From: PALSA-1006 sp963733265
GTDB taxonomy: Bacteria; Pseudomonadota; Gammaproteobacteria; Burkholderiales; Gallionellaceae
Length of the DNA: 64,000 nucleotides
Direction of reading: 5' to 3'
Assembly: GCA_963733265.1 (NCBI GenBank)
Contig: CAVTCF010000005.1
Span: 180,618-244,617, forward strand
Below the pieces are notes generated by a model. That model saw only the letters and a program-made list of their open reading frames with translations, had not been told where the DNA came from and did not search any database. Position numbers and translations under genes: made by a program. This document shows, in pieces, positions 40,621 through 50,142 of this stretch. Numbering within the stretch: position 1 is the first letter of the stretch; the number at the start of each line of letters is the position of its first letter.

Positions 40621-43600
40621 ATCGTGTCGTCGTATTTGCACTCCAACAGCGATTCGTTGTGGTGACCATGCTGGTTATCCTGTTTATTATTGGGATTGTC
40701 TGTTTCGCCAAACTCAATATCGAGGCCTATCCGGATCCCGTTCCACCACTGGTGGATATTATTACCCAGAGTAGTGGTCAGTCGGCTGAAGAGATCGAGC
40801 GCTACATCACCATTCCGCTGGAAATTCAACTCGCCGGCATTCCGCACGTCACTTCTATTCGTACCATTTCTTTATTCGGGCTTTCCGATGTCAAGGTGCA
40901 ATTCACTTATGACGCTACCTATAAAGAAGCAGAACAACAGGTCCTCAACCGATTAGCCCAATTGCCTCCGCTACCCAACGGGGTCATGCCGCAAATTTCA
41001 CCGACCAGCCCGATAGGTGAAATATTGCGCTACCGCGTGTTCGGCCCGCCGGGTTATTCAGTGCAGGACTTAAAGACAGTAGAGGACTGGATGCTGGAGC
41101 GCCGTTTCAAAGCGGTACCGGGTGTGATCGATGTTAATGGTTGGGGCGGCAAGACCAAGGACTATGAGATCACTATTGATCAGTCCAAGTTGTCCCGCTA
41201 TAACCTGACTATCCCGCAAGTACTGGCATCGCTCAACAACAGCAACATCAATGTCGGCGGTCAAACGGTTAACTTCGGTGCGCAGGCGGCGGTGGTTCGC
41301 GGCGTCGGCTTGATCCACTCGATGAACGATATTCGCAATACGATGCTGACTTCAATCAACGGTGTTCCGGTGTTGATCAGTGACATCGCCACGGTGAGCG
41401 TCAGCAATCTGCCGAGATTAGGCATAGCGGGCAATGATGATAATGACGACATCGTGCAAGGAATTGTATTGATGCGTCGCGGCGAGCAAAGCACGCCTAC
41501 GATCCAGCGCGTGCAAGCCGAACTTGAGAAGATTAATAGTTCGGGGATATTGCCGCCGGGTGTTCATATCGAGCGCATCTATGACCGCAGTGAGTTGATC
41601 AGCATCACAACGCACACGGTTCTGGAAAACGTATTGGTCGGTATCGTGCTGATATTTTTAGTGCAATGGATATTTTTGGGTAACTTGCGCAGCGCGATTA
41701 TTGTCAGCGCCACCGTTCCGTTTGCCATGTTCTTTGCCATCATTATCATGACCATTCGCGGAGAGTCGGCCAATTTATTATCGGTTGGAGCGGTAGATTT
41801 CGGCTTGATTGTCGATGCAACGGTCATCATGGTGGAAAACATATTTCGTCATCTGGCACAAACCAAAGAGGAGCGCGACACCCGGACTCCGTTGTTCATG
41901 CAACAAATGACTCCAAATACTTCGTTGCACGGCATCTTTGCCAAGATCGCCTTCTCAGCAAGAGAAGTTAACCGCTCAATATTCTTTTCAGCGGCAATCA
42001 TTATCGCAGGCTTCCTGCCGTTATTTACTTTAAGCGGCGTTGAAGGACACATCTTCGGTCCGATGGCGACCACCTATGCTTATGCCATCCTTGGAGGATT
42101 GATTGCGACCTTCACCATCGCACCGGCACTCAGCTCCATACTTTTAACCAAAGATGTAACCGAAAAAGAAACATTTTTAGTGGAATGGATGCGGCGTGCT
42201 TACAATCCCATGATTGAGTTCGCTTTGGTTAACCGCACCCTGATTCTGACTGGTGCATTGCTGTTGATCATCATCGCCGTTTTGGCGATGAAATCTTTGG
42301 GACTCGAATTTTTACCCAAACTGGAAGAGGGAAATATGTGGATTCGGGCATCTATGCCCGCTTCTATTTCTCTGGAAGAAGGTAATGCTTATGTTAACCG
42401 TATGCGCACCTTGCTCAAAAGTTACCCCGAAGTTAAAACAGTCATTTCTCAAGATGGGCGTCCAGATGATGGCACCGATGCGACCGGATTTTTCAACGCA
42501 GAATTTTTTGTGCCGCTCATCCCTTTTGATACTTGGCCCAAAGGCGTTAATAAAGAAAATTTGACCGAAACCATCAGTGCAAAAATGCAAGAAGAATTCC
42601 CCGGTATCGAGTTTAATTTCTCGCAATACATCGAAGATAACGTTGAAGAAGCATCGTCAGGTGTCAAAGGTCAGAACTCGGTAAAACTATATGGTAACGA
42701 TCTTGCCACGTTGGAAAAAACAGCAAAACAAATCCAGGAAGTGATGGCGACTGTACCGGGCATTACCGATCTTTCAATTTTCAAAGCATTGGGGCAGCCG
42801 ACCGTTAAAATTGATATTGATCGTAGCCGTGCCGCCCGTTATGGCTTGGCTCCCGGTGACGTTAATGCTACGGTTCAAGCTGCAATCGGCGGTCAGGCTG
42901 CGGGCAATTTATACGAGGATGGCAGCGACCGGAATTTTCCGATGACAGTACGCTTGGCTCCTAATTACCGCCAAAGTCTGGAATCAATTAAACGCATTAC
43001 GGTTGGCGCACCCAATCCGAACGGCACCGGAGTTGTGCAGATTCCGCTCACCGATGTTGCCAATGTCAAACTAGTTTCCGGTGCTTCATTTATTTATCGG
43101 GAAAATCAGGAACGTTATATTCCGATCAAGTTTAGCGTGCGTGGTCGCGACTTGGGAGGTGCGGTAATAGAAGCGCAACAAAAAGTAGCCGAACAGGTAA
43201 AAATTTCCGGTGGCTATCGTATGGAATGGGTTGGTGAATTTGGTCAGCTGGAAGATGCGATAGCCCGCTTGAAGATCGTCGTGCCTTTGAGCATATTGCT
43301 CATTTTGATGCTGTTATATTCAAACTTCAACTCAATTGTCGATACCTTGCTTGCGGCGAGCGTCATGCCGATGGCGCTCATCGGCGGGATATTTGCATTG
43401 TATTTAAGTGGGACGCCATTTAGTGTTTCCGCTGCCATCGGTTTTATCGGATTGTTTGGGATCTCGGTGATGGAGGGAATTATTGTTCTGACCTATTTTA
43501 ACCAGATGTTGGAAAGTGGTTTGACCCGACCGCAAGCGATTCTGAAATCTTGTCATACCCGTTTACGTCCGGTGATGATGACTTGTAGTGCGGCTTGCGT

Positions 43601-43796
43601 TGGCCTTTTACCTGCAGCCTTCGCGACGGGTATCGGCTCTCAGGTACAAAAACCTCTCGCACTTGTAGTGGTGGGCGGTATCTTGTTGGCACCGATTTTG
43701 ATCTTGGTCATTCTGCCTTTGTTGATTGACTTTTTTTCGCGTCGACAAACTTTATCCAACCAAGATGCCGCAAGTGTTATGGAGGTAACAGAATGA
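40617..43796 (+). CDS. RND efflux transporter, CzcA/CusA superfamily
   Basis: The 1059-residue transporter has the two-fold RND layout, with 12 membrane helices and two large periplasmic loops. It starts MNRVVVFALQQRFVVV and has a NIEAYPDPVPPLVDI segment, as in heavy-metal efflux RNDs. The proton-relay segment reads GAVDFGLIVDATVIMVENI, related to the CzcA motif DFG-x3-DGAV but with Ala-Thr in place of Gly-Ala. The substrate (metal ion or other) therefore cannot be assigned. It forms a tripartite pump with its neighbours. Confidence 0.9.
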   Translation: MNRVVVFALQQRFVVVTMLVILFIIGIVCFAKLNIEAYPDPVPPLVDIITQSSGQSAEEIERYITIPLEIQLAGIPHVTSIRTISLFGLSDVKVQFTYDATYKEAEQQVLNRLAQLPPLPNGVMPQISPTSPIGEILRYRVFGPPGYSVQDLKTVEDWMLERRFKAVPGVIDVNGWGGKTKDYEITIDQSKLSRYNLTIPQVLASLNNSNINVGGQTVNFGAQAAVVRGVGLIHSMNDIRNTMLTSINGVPVLISDIATVSVSNLPRLGIAGNDDNDDIVQGIVLMRRGEQSTPTIQRVQAELEKINSSGILPPGVHIERIYDRSELISITTHTVLENVLVGIVLIFLVQWIFLGNLRSAIIVSATVPFAMFFAIIIMTIRGESANLLSVGAVDFGLIVDATVIMVENIFRHLAQTKEERDTRTPLFMQQMTPNTSLHGIFAKIAFSAREVNRSIFFSAAIIIAGFLPLFTLSGVEGHIFGPMATTYAYAILGGLIATFTIAPALSSILLTKDVTEKETFLVEWMRRAYNPMIEFALVNRTLILTGALLLIIIAVLAMKSLGLEFLPKLEEGNMWIRASMPASISLEEGNAYVNRMRTLLKSYPEVKTVISQDGRPDDGTDATGFFNAEFFVPLIPFDTWPKGVNKENLTETISAKMQEEFPGIEFNFSQYIEDNVEEASSGVKGQNSVKLYGNDLATLEKTAKQIQEVMATVPGITDLSIFKALGQPTVKIDIDRSRAARYGLAPGDVNATVQAAIGGQAAGNLYEDGSDRNFPMTVRLAPNYRQSLESIKRITVGAPNPNGTGVVQIPLTDVANVKLVSGASFIYRENQERYIPIKFSVRGRDLGGAVIEAQQKVAEQVKISGGYRMEWVGEFGQLEDAIARLKIVVPLSILLILMLLYSNFNSIVDTLLAASVMPMALIGGIFALYLSGTPFSVSAAIGFIGLFGISVMEGIIVLTYFNQMLESGLTRPQAILKSCHTRLRPVMMTCSAACVGLLPAAFATGIGSQVQKPLALVVVGGILLAPILILVILPLLIDFFSRRQTLSNQDAASVMEVTE

Positions 43797-45343
43797 ACAT
43801 GAATTTATATTTCCATTCTTTTTGCAGCAAGTGGGGGAGCGTTTCTAGCTGTCTAGTGATCGTACCGCTTGTCATTTTGACCGGCTGCGCCGCCGGCCCG
43901 GACTTCAAACGCCCGGAAGCGCCCAAAGTAACAAGCTACACCGTACAGCAACTGGCTAAGGACACAGTTGCAACTCCCGAGTCCTTGCAAGGTGAAGCCC
44001 AACACTTTGTGGCATCCAAAGACATCCCCTTTGACTGGTGGAAACTGTTTCAGTCGCCTCAACTCAATGCGCTGATTGAACGCACCCTTAAAGCCAGCCC
44101 CACCATTGAAGCGGCTCAAGCCGCCTTGAAACAAGCACACGAAAATGTGGTTGCCCAACAGGGGTTCTTCTATCCTACTGTGAGTGTGAACTACTCACCC
44201 TCGCGTAATAAGCTGGCGGGCAACATGGGGGGCAACTCGCCCGGCCTGCAACAGAATGGCGACAACATTCAGAGCACACCGTCTGCTCCCGCCTATTACA
44301 CTTTCCACACTGCGCAACTCTCGCTTGGTTATGCACCGGATATCTTCGGTATTAATCGCAGAATGACCGAATCTGCTCAGGCACAGGAAGAATGGCAGCA
44401 AATGCAACTGCAGGCGGCGTACATCACGCTGGTTTCCAATGTGGTGGCTGCCGCCTTTCAGGAAGCGGGCTTGCGTGCACAGATTACGGCGATCAACCGC
44501 ATCATTGCGATCAATCACGAAAACCTCGACATCATGCACCTGCAACTGGACAGGGGCTATGTGGCCGAGATTGACGTGGCGGCGCAGGAAGCGTTGCTGG
44601 CTCAATCCGAACAAGCCTTGCCGCCGCTGAACAAACAACTGGAACAGACGCGTGACTTGATTCGCGCCTTGGCCGGAAACATGCCGAATCAGGATGTGCC
44701 GGAAACATTTGAGTTGGCGGATATGCTTTTGCCGGAGGAATTGCCCCTGAGTTTGCCCTCCACGCTAGTTGAGCAACGTCCTGATGTGCGTGCCGCCGAA
44801 GCCCAGTTGCACAGTGCCAGCGCGCAATACGGGGTTGCCATTGCCAGCAGATTGCCGCAATTCATGGTGACGGCCGACATTGGCGGCATGGCCTCTTCAC
44901 CGGAATGGATGTTCCGCAGCGGGGGAACATTTTTTAATCTGACCGGCAATATTACCCAGATATTGTTTGATGGCGGCACTTTGAAAGCCAAATCGCGGGC
45001 CGCTGAGCAGGCGCTGGTACAAGTGGGTGCGCAATATCGCAGCACCGTGATTACCGCTCTGCAAAACGTTGCCGACACCTTGCACGCTATTCAGGCGGAT
45101 GCCGAAGCACTTAAAGCGGCAGCACGATCCGAGCATGCCAGCAAAACCGTACTGGATTTATCCACCAAACAATATCAGTCGGGTTATATCAGTTACCAAA
45201 ATCTGTTGGCGGCGCAGCAAAGCTATCAGTTGTCAGTGGTGACGCTAGTGCAGGCGCAAAGCGGACGCTTGGGCGATACCGCCGCGTTGTATCAGGCGCT
45301 GGGCGGTGGCTGGTGGAATCGTTCTGACGACAAAATCAACTGA
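43793..45343 (+). CDS. outer-membrane efflux factor (NodT/TolC-like lipoprotein)
   Basis: The 516-residue protein has a lipobox (LTGCAAGPDF) near residue 32 and the two outer-membrane-efflux repeats. Features include FDWWKLFQSPQLNALIE, the long alpha-helical barrel segments and the typical VVTLVQAQSGRLGDTAALYQ end with LGGGWW. It completes the tripartite pump and overlaps the transporter gene by 4 bases. Confidence 0.92.
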   Translation: MNMNLYFHSFCSKWGSVSSCLVIVPLVILTGCAAGPDFKRPEAPKVTSYTVQQLAKDTVATPESLQGEAQHFVASKDIPFDWWKLFQSPQLNALIERTLKASPTIEAAQAALKQAHENVVAQQGFFYPTVSVNYSPSRNKLAGNMGGNSPGLQQNGDNIQSTPSAPAYYTFHTAQLSLGYAPDIFGINRRMTESAQAQEEWQQMQLQAAYITLVSNVVAAAFQEAGLRAQITAINRIIAINHENLDIMHLQLDRGYVAEIDVAAQEALLAQSEQALPPLNKQLEQTRDLIRALAGNMPNQDVPETFELADMLLPEELPLSLPSTLVEQRPDVRAAEAQLHSASAQYGVAIASRLPQFMVTADIGGMASSPEWMFRSGGTFFNLTGNITQILFDGGTLKAKSRAAEQALVQVGAQYRSTVITALQNVADTLHAIQADAEALKAAARSEHASKTVLDLSTKQYQSGYISYQNLLAAQQSYQLSVVTLVQAQSGRLGDTAALYQALGGGWWNRSDDKIN

Positions 45344-45373
45344 AGGTTGTCATCTAGCGAATGACCGATATAG

Positions 45374-45637
45374 GGACGTTATATTAGAACCTCGAATGAC
45401 GGTTCGTGGCGGGAGGTGCCTTCCCTGTTGCGTAATGGCGATATATATTTTGATACGCGCTCACAGCATCTTATGTTTGTTGGCACCGGAAAAGGGCAGA
45501 CAAAGATAGCCGTCGAGTTTGAGCCGCTAAAAACCAAAAAAAAAGGAGATTTGAATCGTATCGTCACCGCATTCAGGGTGAGCGATATGGACGTTTCGGG
45601 GATGGTAAAAGGCGGTGTGTGGCTGATTGTGAAGTAG
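45374..45637 (+). pseudogene. C-terminal remnant of a Mu-like phage head protein
   Basis: An open frame following a stop at 45371 encodes SWREVPSLLRNGDIYFDTRS and continues to VWLIVK. This resembles the barnase/EndoU/RelE-like domain at the end of Mu gpF-type head morphogenesis proteins. The N-terminal bulk is missing, and a later GTG (45416) is unlikely to be a natural start. It lies directly before a Mu gpG-like gene, as in Mu. Confidence 0.5.
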
Positions 45638-45732
45638 CGCAGCCGGATCGGGGTCGAACCGATATAAGCGATGAATGACCGCCCTGTTCCCGCATCCAGG
45701 CACCGACTGCTTGAGTATAGTATAAGGTAAAT

Positions 45733-46338
45733 ATGATTAAAATTGAAATAACCGATTCAGGCGTGCTGGATGCCTTTAATCGGCTGATCGCCTTTGGCGA
45801 GAGCCCCCGGGGTGTGCTTGAGGCTATTGGTGAAAAAGTGATCGACTTCACCAAGCAGCGATTCGAACTAAGTGTTGATCCTTACGGCAATCCCTGGACA
45901 CCCAATTCACGCGCTACCCTTGAAGCCTTGCTTAATAGCCAATCAGGTAAGTTTGTGAAATTTTCTCACCTCGGCACCAAGAAAGAAAAGTGGTCGCGGA
46001 TTGGTGTCAAAAAAGGCTATTTTAAAAAGGATGGCACATTAGGAAAAAAAGGCCAAGATTTGATGATGGGAAAGAAGCCGTTAATCGGCGAATCAAAATC
46101 TTTGTCGACTCAATTTTCTTATCGTGTCATCGGGGATCATAGCGTCACAATTTTTTCTTCAATGGCTTATGCCGCTATGCAGAACTTTGGTGGAACTAAG
46201 GCTGAATTTCCCAACCTTTGGGGGGATATTCCCGCGCGCCCGTTTTTTCCGAATACAGAACAAGGTTTGCCTGCCGACCTCAACGAAGATATTATGAATG
46301 TGTTGCGAACGGCGCTTGAAGATTCGATAGGCGGTTAG
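45733..46338 (+). CDS. Mu-like phage virion morphogenesis protein (gpG/tail-completion type)
   Basis: The 201-residue protein matches the Phage_tail_S/virion morphogenesis family: VIDFTKQRFELSVDPYGNPW, then RPFFPNTEQGLPADLNEDI near the end. It appears intact, but the neighbouring phage genes are gone, so this is a prophage scrap. The ribosome site is weak (AAGGTAA). Confidence 0.75.
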   Translation: MIKIEITDSGVLDAFNRLIAFGESPRGVLEAIGEKVIDFTKQRFELSVDPYGNPWTPNSRATLEALLNSQSGKFVKFSHLGTKKEKWSRIGVKKGYFKKDGTLGKKGQDLMMGKKPLIGESKSLSTQFSYRVIGDHSVTIFSSMAYAAMQNFGGTKAEFPNLWGDIPARPFFPNTEQGLPADLNEDIMNVLRTALEDSIGG

Positions 46339-46963
46339 GTGCAATCTTTGGTTTTTGGTTTAATTTTTGAGTCAATTTCCAAATCTTATGAGTTGCCGGG
46401 CTGGGCAGAAGCAAGCTGATATTTTATTTTTACCTGTTAAAAATTATTTTTAATTGTCTGCATGTTATCCCATAACCCGGCAGGTTATCCCACCTATTTA
46501 TCTCATTTTTCCCTGTTATTTATCTCACGTCGAATCAGGTTCGGGTTACGTGGCGACGAAGAGCAAAAAGAGTAAGATACGTCCGGTGTAAAATACAGAG
46601 CGGACATGGCTGTTAGTAAAGGCAATCAGGCAAATGTCGGCCAGTTAGAGTCAGTCAATAATGACCGCTTTGCGGCAGGCAGTTTTGACCTCGGCCCCAG
46701 AGGCACAAAAGGCCACCACTTTTCTTGACATCCCACACTAAACTCAAATAAAGTTCGTCCACTTGCAATCCGTCACCCGCACATCTCGCCGCACGCATGG
46801 TGAGAGGCGCTCCGCGAATTCCCCAGAATAGGACTGGCGCAGGTAGAAATCCCGCAATGACGGGATGTATCGCCAGTTATAGCACGTGTTCGAAAAGGGG
46901 ATTTAGTTGACTGTACATACCAGCCAGATTTCTGCTATGTAAATAGGACTCCCGTGCAAACTA
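46339..46963. other. intergenic remnant after the prophage scrap
   Basis: No convincing gene. It contains TTATC/CCCAT-type short repeats near 46460-46530. A 34-bp segment (46611-46644) is repeated with four mismatches at 56539-56572. An ATCCCG-CAATGA-CGGGAT hairpin lies at 46849-46866. Probably degraded mobile DNA. Confidence 0.5.
46611..46644 (+). repeat. 34-bp dispersed repeat, second copy at 56539-56572
   Basis: Both copies run TGTTAGT...GGCAATCAG...TGTCGGCCAG and differ at four of 34 positions. The second copy lies at the upstream side of the group II intron. It may be a target or end sequence of a mobile element. Confidence 0.55.
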
Positions 46964-46989
46964 ATACTTGACTAAATTACTTTGGTTAT
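46964..46989 (+). promoter_or_regulatory. IscR-like operator overlapping a promoter
   Basis: The sequence ATACTTGACTAAATTACT, continuing to GGTTAT, matches the left half of the IscR type-1 consensus (ATASYYGACT) perfectly and the right half partly. TTGACT (46968-46973) could be the -35, with TATGTT about 18 bases downstream. The site precedes three small genes and the suf operon, which fits iron-sulfur-responsive control. Confidence 0.55.
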
Positions 46990-47089
46990 GGTATGTTCAA
47001 AACACACATTAGGCAGTTTCACATTAAGGTGTGCATTGGTGACTAGGTCGTCACATTCCGCAGGAAGGTCTCTACAGGAGGTCGCTATT

Positions 47090-47209
47090 ATGAGCTTCGA
47101 ATCATCATACAAGGAAGTTGATAGGGAAGAATTAAAGTTCGCCAGCGAGCTTGGTTGGCTTGCTGTTTTGTCGTTAGCCGTAATTACAATCGGTGCTTCA
47201 ATGCAATGA
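47090..47209 (+). CDS. 39-residue single-span membrane protein upstream of suf
   Basis: ATG 47090 has an excellent ribosome site (AGGAGG at 47076-47081). The product has an acidic N-terminus (MSFESSYKEVDREELKFASE) and one hydrophobic helix (~22-36). No family is recognised. Its stop overlaps the next start (ATGA), and the IscR-like site lies 100 bases upstream. Confidence 0.65.
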   Translation: MSFESSYKEVDREELKFASELGWLAVLSLAVITIGASMQ

Positions 47210-47349
47210 CATTAGTTGATGATTATCGAGTAAATCGAAATGTTGGCGACGTCTCTAATCTACGGGAAATACAAGATTGGAAACGTCGCATTATTAGAGA
47301 GGCTATTGTGCAACTTTCTGGAGAAAGGCTTGTTGAAGGACACTTCTAA
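47206..47349 (+). CDS. 47-residue hypothetical protein, translationally coupled
   Basis: ATG 47206 overlaps the previous stop. The product is charged and helical (NRNVGDVSNLREIQDWKRRI) with no membrane segment or known family. Coupled translation and location between the IscR-like site and sufB suggest a small soluble partner of the preceding membrane peptide. Confidence 0.6.
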   Translation: MTLVDDYRVNRNVGDVSNLREIQDWKRRIIREAIVQLSGERLVEGHF

Positions 47350-47409
47350 TTTGAGTTGCTAACTAGCTCCATGCAGGCTTTTTTAGTACCTGTAGAAACG
47401 GAGGGCATC

Positions 47410-47835
47410 ATGGCTGCATTTTTCGGAATTGATGAACTAAATGCGCAGGATTTTATCGACAAGGGAATTGCGTGTATCCCTCACACGGCGGATGGAAAGC
47501 TGGATTTGCACGCCGTAGTCTCGCCCATCAGAAATAAAGATATTGTATTTATCAAACACTGTACAACTGATTCAAGCCTTCATATCAAAGCAGTCGGTGT
47601 TGTGCAGTCCGAGTATCTGATAGAAAGAAATCGAGGGGCATGCGTGCCAGTTACCTGGGTATGGCAGGGTGACACGGTACCGGTGAATGTTGATGAAATG
47701 CCAGCCATCTGCGGCGAGCAAATATATGAAGAGCACAACATCATGGTGCAACGGCAGATAGTAGATTTACTGCGGGATGATTCCTCATGGAGCATGCGAG
47801 ATAAAACCGACGTTCCCGGCTCCCCTAGGGCGTAA
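47410..47835 (+). CDS. hypothetical protein upstream of sufB
   Basis: ATG 47410 follows GGAGGG closely and gives a 141-residue soluble protein starting MAAFFGIDELNAQDF. It has beta-rich central segments (IRNKDIVFIKHCTTDSSLHI, then VPVTWVWQGDTVPVN) and three cysteines. I do not recognise the family. It sits 75 bases before sufB, so it may be coexpressed with the SUF genes. Confidence 0.65.
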   Translation: MAAFFGIDELNAQDFIDKGIACIPHTADGKLDLHAVVSPIRNKDIVFIKHCTTDSSLHIKAVGVVQSEYLIERNRGACVPVTWVWQGDTVPVNVDEMPAICGEQIYEEHNIMVQRQIVDLLRDDSSWSMRDKTDVPGSPRA

Positions 47836-47910
47836 GTTGAATATTGACCGTGTTAACCATAAATTGCATAACAACAAACAGGGGATAATTATTATCGGTT
47901 GGAGGTAAGC

Positions 47911-49359
47911 ATGCTTACAGCAACCTCAAAAATAGACGACTTGATCGGCGGCGAATATCGGCACGGATTTTATACGACACTGGAAACCGATACGGTGCCA
48001 CCCGGCTTGAATGAGGACATCATTCGCATGATTTCCGCGCGAAAAAATGAGCCGGAATTCATGCTGGAATGGCGCTTGCAGGCTTATCGTTACTGGCTAA
48101 CAAAGACCGAGCCGGAGTGGGCGAATATTCACCATCCGCTGATCGACTACCAAAGCATCAGCTACTACTCCGCGCCGAAATCAGAGAAGGACGGGCCGCG
48201 CAGTTTAGCGGAATTAGACCCTGAGCTGCTGCGAACATATGAGAAATTGGGCATTCCACTCAAAGAGCGGGGAATGTTGGCAGGTGTGGCAGTAGATGCA
48301 GTGTTTGACAGTGTCTCGGTGGCGACCACCTTCAAAGAAAAACTGGCCGAACTCGGCATTATTTTCTGTCCGTTCTCCGAAGCAGTAAAACTTCATCCCG
48401 ATCTGGTAAAACAATATCTTGGTTCGGTCGTACCATATACCGACAATTTTTTTGCCAGCCTCAATGCGGCCGTGTTTAGCGACGGTACGTTCTGTTATAT
48501 CCCAGCCGGTGTGCGTTGCCCGATGGAGCTTTCCACCTATTTTCGTATCAATGCAATCAATACCGGACAGTTTGAACGCACCCTGATCATCGCCGACAAA
48601 AATGCCTATGTCAGCTATCTGGAGGGATGTACCGCGCCGATGCGCGACGAGAATCAGTTGCATGCGGCAGTGGTGGAGTTGATCGCTCTGGAAGGGGCGC
48701 AGATTAGATATGCGACGGTGCAAAACTGGTATCCGGGCGACAAAGCTGGCAAGGGTGGCATCTACAACTTCGTGACTAAGCGGGGCGATTGTCGTGGCGA
48801 TAATTCGCACATTTCATGGACGCAAGTAGAGACGGGCTCGGCCATCACCTGGAAATATCCCAGCGTGATTTTGCGTGGCGATAACTCAATAGGCGAATTC
48901 TATTCGGTTACGCTGACCAATAATTTCCAGCAAGCCGATACCGGCACCAAGATGACTCATATTGGACGCAATACCAGGAGCACAGTGATGTCCAAAGGCA
49001 TCAGCGCAGGACACGGGCAGAATACATATCGCGGTCTGATCAAAGTATTGCCTGGCGCTGAAAACGCGCGCAACTTCACACAGTGCGATTCTCTTCTACT
49101 GGGAAATCAATGTGGAGCGCACACCATCCCCTACATCGAGGTGAAGAATCCCAGCGCCAAGGTGGAGCATGAAGCATCAACCTCGCGCATCGGTGAGGAC
49201 CAGTTGTTTTATTGCATGCAACGCGGCATTGCACCGGAGGAAGCCGTTTCGATGATCGTGAATGGCTTCTGCAAAGTTGTGTTTCAGAATCTGCCGATGG
49301 AGTTTGCAGTGGAAGCACAGAAGCTGCTGGGTGTCAGTTTGGAAGGCAGTACCGGCTGA
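47911..49359 (+). CDS. sufB: SufB, Fe-S scaffold subunit
   Basis: ATG 47911 has GGAGGT 5 bases upstream. The 482-residue protein has the SufB signatures YIPAGVRCPMELSTYFRI, YLEGCTAPMRDENQLHAAVV and, near the end, NLPMEFAVEAQKLLGVSLEG. In the family, SufB2C2D complexes assemble clusters on SufB. It begins the run sufB-sufC-sufD-sufS-sufU. A possible separate promoter (TTGACC at 47844) lies in the 75-base gap upstream. Confidence 0.96.
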   Translation: MLTATSKIDDLIGGEYRHGFYTTLETDTVPPGLNEDIIRMISARKNEPEFMLEWRLQAYRYWLTKTEPEWANIHHPLIDYQSISYYSAPKSEKDGPRSLAELDPELLRTYEKLGIPLKERGMLAGVAVDAVFDSVSVATTFKEKLAELGIIFCPFSEAVKLHPDLVKQYLGSVVPYTDNFFASLNAAVFSDGTFCYIPAGVRCPMELSTYFRINAINTGQFERTLIIADKNAYVSYLEGCTAPMRDENQLHAAVVELIALEGAQIRYATVQNWYPGDKAGKGGIYNFVTKRGDCRGDNSHISWTQVETGSAITWKYPSVILRGDNSIGEFYSVTLTNNFQQADTGTKMTHIGRNTRSTVMSKGISAGHGQNTYRGLIKVLPGAENARNFTQCDSLLLGNQCGAHTIPYIEVKNPSAKVEHEASTSRIGEDQLFYCMQRGIAPEEAVSMIVNGFCKVVFQNLPMEFAVEAQKLLGVSLEGSTG

Positions 49360-49377
49360 TGCGCGGAGGAGACGAAT

Positions 49378-50142
49378 ATGCTCAGCGTAAAAAACTTACA
49401 TGCGGGTATCAATGACAAAGAAATCTTGCGCGGAATAAACCTTGAGGTGCGTGCTGGTGAAGTACACGCCATCATGGGGCCGAATGGCTCTGGCAAAAGT
49501 ACGCTGGCACAGTTGCTTGCCGGGCGTGAAGGCTATCAGGTTACGTCGGGCACTGTGCGATATCTGGAGCGGGATTTGCTGGCGATGTCGCCGGAAGAAA
49601 GAGCGCTCGAAGGTGTCTTCCTGGCTTTTCAATATCCGGTCGAGATTCCCGGCGTGAGCAATGCGCTATTCCTCAAAGCTGCACTTAATAGCTTACAAAA
49701 ACATCGTGGTTTACCCACGCTGGACGCGATGGAGTTTCTGAATATATTACGCGACAAAATGAAACTGCTGGGTATGGACGAGATGATGCTGTCGCGAGCT
49801 ATCAACGAAGGATTTTCCGGCGGCGAGAAAAAGCGTAACGAGATTTTGCAGATGGCTGTGCTGCAGCCAAAGTTGGCAATTCTCGATGAGACAGATTCAG
49901 GTTTGGATATCGACGCACTCAAATTGGTGGCCGACGGTGTGAACTCAATGCGCAATCTGGAGCGCTCCATTGTGCTGGTCACCCATTACCAACGACTGCT
50001 GGATTTTGTCGTGCCTGATTTCGTGCATGTGTTATCGAAAGGCTGCATCGTCAAGTCCGGCGGTGCAGAACTGGCGCGGCAACTGGAGCTGTACGGTTAT
50101 GGGGGGCTCGAAGATGAACACGCAATGCGTAAAGCGGCTTAG
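49378..50142 (+). CDS. sufC: SufC, Fe-S assembly ATPase
   Basis: The 254-residue ABC-type ATPase has Walker A GPNGSGKSTLAQ (~36-47), Q loop AFQYPVEIPGV, signature FSGGEKKRNEI and Walker B KLAILDETDSGLDIDAL. It binds SufB and SufD and powers conformational change during cluster assembly in the cytoplasm. It overlaps sufD by 29 bases. Confidence 0.96.
   Translation: MLSVKNLHAGINDKEILRGINLEVRAGEVHAIMGPNGSGKSTLAQLLAGREGYQVTSGTVRYLERDLLAMSPEERALEGVFLAFQYPVEIPGVSNALFLKAALNSLQKHRGLPTLDAMEFLNILRDKMKLLGMDEMMLSRAINEGFSGGEKKRNEILQMAVLQPKLAILDETDSGLDIDALKLVADGVNSMRNLERSIVLVTHYQRLLDFVVPDFVHVLSKGCIVKSGGAELARQLELYGYGGLEDEHAMRKAA

Noticed and set aside
45640..45730. tRNA-like GGTCGAACC segment after the phage gpF remnant
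   Set aside because: The bases around it do not form a cloverleaf or a CCA-bearing acceptor stem.
49970..50113. Upstream extension of sufD
   Set aside because: It only re-reads sufC coding DNA in another frame. ATG 50114 gives the normal SufD N-terminus.
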